64,000 nt of DNA, from the NCBI GenBank assembly GCA_019916065.1, contig CM034238.1, forward strand, positions 30,057,246-30,121,245, written 5' to 3'. The position numbers were made by a program, and so were the translations under genes. This document shows, one piece after another, positions 60,242 to 64,000 of the stretch; position 1 is the stretch's first letter; each line of letters opens with the position of its first letter. The notes under the pieces are model-generated. The model ran no database searches, had not been told where the DNA came from, and saw nothing but the letters and a program-made list of their open reading frames with translations. Source of the DNA: Vitellaria paradoxa (lineage: Eukaryota; Streptophyta; Magnoliopsida; Ericales; Sapotaceae).

Positions 60242-60816
60242 AGGCAGCTTCTCAGACTACAACATTGCAAACTTTAAAACCTCTTGATAGAAATAACTAA
60301 TGCCATTCCCATTCAAGAACTCTTCAAGCACTTTCTTGGCTCTACGAGGGTCGGAGCTTTCGCATTCAATCTGGTAACAAAGTGCGATTCGTCGAGTCCC
60401 AATTTTAGCCCATTCCAATCATGCACTGTTCTCACATTCCTAAACCCACCCAAACACACCAACCCTTTATCTCCAAACCCAAATTCCTCTTTCACTCTCT
60501 TTACAATCTGCGACTAATCAACTGGCAATAGCCACCATGGCTCGACGATACTGGCACGGTTGATGGAGGGATCGATGGGCTCTTCATCCTCCTCGACACG
60601 GCTGATTCCGACGGAGATTAGAGGCTTGGCTTTGAGTAAGATGACATGGTGGGATTCAACGCTATCGTAGAAGTGGAGACGGAGGACGGTGAGGCTCAAG
60701 GAGAGCTTCACATTGGCATCGTCGAAGAATACATTTTCTCGGATTAGTGCTTTGGTGCGGACGGGAGAGAGGAGTTCAGAGAGTCTCCGGTGAGAGGTGT
60801 TGTCCGGTAGGCGGAG
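60242..60816 (-). pseudogene. TTM3: TTM3-like triphosphate tunnel metalloenzyme pseudogene
   Basis: TTM3 is a CYTH-domain enzyme that hydrolyses tripolyphosphate. The minus strand encodes a colinear relic: a LRLPDN start at 60816, then TKALIRENVFFDD, LLKAKPLISVGISRVEEDEE (about 60640), [20 protein letters not shown] (about 60495), and after a frameshift near 60375 [20 protein letters not shown], ending with SEKLP. The frame is held for about 145 codons apart from one TAG near 60511. A second TAG (60257-60259) lies near the C-terminus. The N-terminal ExExK metal/phosphate motif that should precede LRL is missing, and a few residues are lost at the frameshift. No intron interrupts the copy. A retrocopy or a decayed fragment are both possible. 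Confidence 0.88.
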
Positions 60817-62274
60817 CTATGTTGCTTGAGAGTTCTAAAGCATCCAAGATATGGGGAGTTCTCTCTGTGGTTGTTGTCGCAGCGAATGAGCCCCCGGAAG
60901 ACCGTGAGTAGTGCTGGTTGTAGTTATGATAGACTACTATATTTTGCAAATGTTTGGGGTTTGAAGGATGATTGTATGACGTCGTTTATCTGCGAATCGG
61001 AGCGACTTCAGGCCCCAGGTTTGAAAATGGTCTACCCCGGTTAAGAAAAAAAATATTACCTAAACCTTCATTGGATTTGTGTATATAATTTATTTAATAT
61101 GTGTAACTTTCAATTTAAATGTGTGTAACTTTTTACTAAGTTTGTGCAAAAGAGAGCAAAGCTTGTTTGGACCTGCAGCGTGAATTCCAAAGGATTTGTT
61201 AGGGTTTTTGTTTGAACAACTGAAGGCCTAGAAGTTAGCGCTATGAATCCGAAGTGGTCCTTCATAGTTCATGAATTGCACGTTGGGCTTTGTTCCAGTC
61301 CCTCCAAGGCCTTGGAAGGCCCGCTAGCAAATTTTAAATATCTGCATGCCTTTATTTCTTCTTTTCTTCGTTATTCTTTTTTCCTTTTGTTTTTTTAAAT
61401 CTTGATCTTATTCTTATTCTTATGTTCATTTTATTTATTTTATTTATTTTTTTAGCCCCTATATAGCCATTCAAACTTGGTTTTGGTTCATTTTTCTTTT
61501 TCCAAAGGGTAATTAGTATTCTTAATTTTTAAGTAATTATACTTTTTTTTTTATAGGTAAGTAATTATTCTTATTGTCTTTCAATATTTAAAAATTAAAG
61601 TTACTTCCCTTATTTTGAAATATTGCTAACATTAACCCTTTTTCGTTAAATTAATCATTAAAACTTAAAAAGAAATGTCAAAACAACAAAATTTTGAATA
61701 CTTTTCTATTTTATCCCTCCATCTCTCACATCTTTGTCAGTTTTCCTTGTAAAAATTTTTAAAAATCTTTTATTTTTATTTATTTTTATTATCTATGTTC
61801 AGTGATTTTTGTAAATAATTAAAACTTCCAAAGATATGAGAGAGAAATAAGTAAAAGAGGAAAAACACATAAAATTTTGATTATTTTAACATTTTGTATT
61901 AAGTTTTATGATTAATTTGACAGAAGCGAGTTAATGTTAATAACATTTCAAAATAAGATATATAAATATAATTTTTAAATGTTGAGAAATAATAGATGTA
62001 ATTGGAGATATGTGTAATTTACTTTTTTCTAACTTAGGTGGCAAAATTTCGACTCCTAGTCAAGCATGCATGTGTGGCCAAAAATATTGTCCTCCCATCA
62101 TGGAATGTCAACCTTACAAGGGCAGCGAAACAAAATAGTCACAACCACCTTTTAGTTTATGTATCGTGTTGTCTCTGCAGATCATTGATCATTTACCCGA
62201 TGGGAGAACAGAAAACGCGTCGTGAATTAATCCACAACCAGTGAGGATGCTTCTGGGTGATATAAATCAGTGCA
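60817..62274. other. Sequence upstream of the TTM3 relic, no supported gene
   Basis: 60817-61330 is less AT-rich and could hold the lost 5' end of the TTM3 locus, but I recognise no reading frame. In Arabidopsis, TTM3 shares a bicistronic transcript with the small CDC26 gene; I looked for a CDC26-like frame on the minus strand and did not see one. 61330-62030 is AT-rich. A 68-codon frame at 62038-62244 has no recognisable features. Confidence 0.5.
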
Positions 62275-62858
62275 GTTACTCTATCAACGTATCAGCCTTT
62301 TATAGATTGAAACTCATTCTTTGGCCAAGTAATATTATAGCAACTTAGTCACAATTTAATTACACGTCAAAAGTTACATAGGTGATTCAGACTGTACCAA
62401 AAATATTACAAATTCAGGTAAGTAAGTATGTAAAAGTTATGTATCAACCTATATTACTCTATCCAACGTATCAATCTTTTTTAAATTAAAACTCGATCTT
62501 TGACAAAGCAATATCTTAGCAATTCAATCACACTTAATTACATGTCAAAAGCTACAAAGGTGATTCAAACCATATCAAAAATATTATAAATTCAAATGGG
62601 TAAGCATGTAAAATTTATATATCAGCCTAAAAAGAGATGCTATATGCAATTGATCGATCTTTTAAATTAAAATTCGATCCATGACAAAATATAGTAGGAA
62701 AACACACCAAATGCTATAATTGAAGTACAAAACTATAACTTCTAAAACAAAAAGGTGAATCAATATCTCATTTATTTACTGAAATATCATTATTATATCA
62801 TTTTATAATAGTATTTTTAATTTAAAATTTAAAAGATTGATATGTTGGGTAGAGTAAC
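62275..62858. mobile_element. MITE-like element with terminal inverted repeats and internal ~180-bp repeat
   Basis: The left end gttactctatcaacgtatca and the right end (complement of gatatgttgggtagagtaac, 62839-62858) are inverted repeats that extend into an atctttt-aaatt-type run. The left-end sequence is repeated directly at 62453-62490 and partly at 62650-62680, with matching interiors (gtgattca-ac, caaaaatatta-aaattca), a period of about 180 bp. No transposase is present. No clear target-site duplication was found at these borders. Confidence 0.6.
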
Positions 62859-64000
62859 CATTCTAATAATAAGTTCGTTTCTTGTAAAATATAAACTTTT
62901 TTAACAGTGAATAAGTCTTATTTTTTGAGTTTGTGCTTAAATTAGGTGGGTCAGTTGGCTATATCAAACTAATTGGGGGTTTTAAAAAAAAGGAAAAAAA
63001 TTATATCTAAAAAATTTTCATATGTTCTTAAAATAATTCATATACTAATATTTTAGACTTGAAAAGTTCCTAAAATTTTTGAATTTGAGAATTTTCTTAT
63101 AAAAATGAACGACATGATTAAAAGTTACTAAAAAATAAAAATAAAAAAATTGATGAAAAATCATATAAAACAAACAGAAAAAGAAGTCAAAATTAAATAA
63201 AGTAGTCATTTGTTTATTACTAAACTAAACTTAATCAACTTAGTCAAAATAAAACATTTACACCATTTTCTAAATACGAGTTATTCATACAAAAGGTGAG
63301 AAATTTGGAATAATGGTTGGAGACAAATGAAAATAAGTGATTTGGAGGAGATCACTTGAAAAATATTTAGTGCCCATTTTAGTCAACTCTCCACCATCTT
63401 TTCTCGTAGGTGAAATTGAAATATTTTAAAATATTTCAAAATTTTTAGTATATATAAAATATTTAAAAATTTTTATTTATAGATATTTATTCTAACCATT
63501 TGAGACATAAAATTACATATTAAAATAAATATATTATAAATACGTATTGTTTCTTTGAATTATGATAAATTTCAATATTATTTAAAATTAAGATAAATAT
63601 TAAAATTAAAAAGAGAATAAATTTAAAATAATTAAATATATATCTATATATATATTAAATTTGAAGCTTTTCTATTGAATGAGGACCATTGGTGGATATC
63701 ATATTATTATGCTCACCATCCAGTTCTTAGTAGTATAACCAAGTAGAAATTTTGGTGGCACTTACATGATAACGTCTTAATTTTGTACAAACGAAAATGA
63801 GAGGGTAGCATAAGAATTTTTTGGTTTCCCAAACTTTGCAAGTAATTAGAGGTGGTTACACTATATATAGACTCGAAAAGAGCGAGGTTTTTGACTGTCC
63901 AAAGAAAAGTTTGCAAAACCTTGAGAAAGTTATCACTAATCAACATCCACTGTTTGGATTAACTCCCAGTCTTTTTGTCTCCCAACATCAGCCCAAGCAG
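62859..64000. other. AT-rich sequence with a possible promoter near the right edge
   Basis: 62900-63680 is very AT-rich with no gene. At 63862-63870 TATATATAG occurs in less AT-rich sequence and could be a TATA box of a plus-strand gene beyond the window. No start codon with a convincing frame follows before 64000. Confidence 0.3.

Noticed and set aside
60826..61044. 72-codon plus-strand frame
   Set aside because: It lies antisense to and just upstream of the TTM3 relic, with no recognisable wording; it also fails as a CDC26 candidate.

Overview
The window looks like a gene-poor, AT-rich, repeat-filled stretch of a flowering-plant nuclear genome. It is dominated by nested long-terminal-repeat (LTR) retrotransposons of the Athila-like branch of Ty3/gypsy (primer-binding sites matching tRNA-Asp, LTRs beginning TGATTG and ending GGTCA) and by a second family of very long LTRs (TGTCACGCCCC...TATTACA). 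There are also fragments of a CACTA DNA transposon, a captured pararetrovirus coat-protein-like piece, a MITE-like element and a decayed copy of the host gene TTM3. I see no intact host gene, rRNA or tRNA. The TTM3 relic and the repeat types suggest a eudicot, but the species cannot be named from this sequence.

Layout. 1-2837: 3' end of an Athila-like element (E), inserted (3' flank CAAAC) into a reverse-oriented LTR (G, 2838-6974). G is split again by a solo LTR of family F (F1, 2935-5892, target-site duplication AATTA). 8278-12811: solo LTR H (CCATG) containing solo LTR F2 (9901-12585, CAATT). 12817-16978: old degenerate LTR-like repeats. 16979-19614: minus-strand LTR J with its polypurine tract and internal tail. 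19615-28871: element A, with LTR, primer site, decayed gag and a second ORF with no recognised domain, and no pol. A is split by solo LTR F3 (23267-27631, TCTCA), which itself contains solo LTR M (25501-27192, ACTAT). 28872-38399: truncated F4 LTR joined to two minus-strand 5' element ends (B, then C). 38400-39516: CACTA terminal fragment.

40872-58169 is the centrepiece: a complete 17.3-kb Athila-like element (D) with two LTRs, duplication GTTTG, a gag-pol reading frame with 14 stops and two frameshifts but an open integrase, a spliced-leader env-position ORF, and an intact small acidic ORF. Its gag is interrupted by solo LTR K (TTACT), which contains solo LTR L (GCCAT/GCCGT). The insertion order can therefore be read directly: D, then K, then L.

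58170-64000 is low-copy-looking sequence with a possible last exon, a SINE/tRNA-like promoter pair, the TTM3 pseudogene (60242-60816, minus), and a terminal-inverted-repeat element (62275-62858).

The most unusual pattern is a short GC-rich inverted-repeat cassette (for example ctgtggtccggacc...ggtccggaccacag, or ttgggcgcccaag). It sits upstream of the TATA box in many LTRs of two unrelated families. In element D it recurs before gag and before the env-position ORF.
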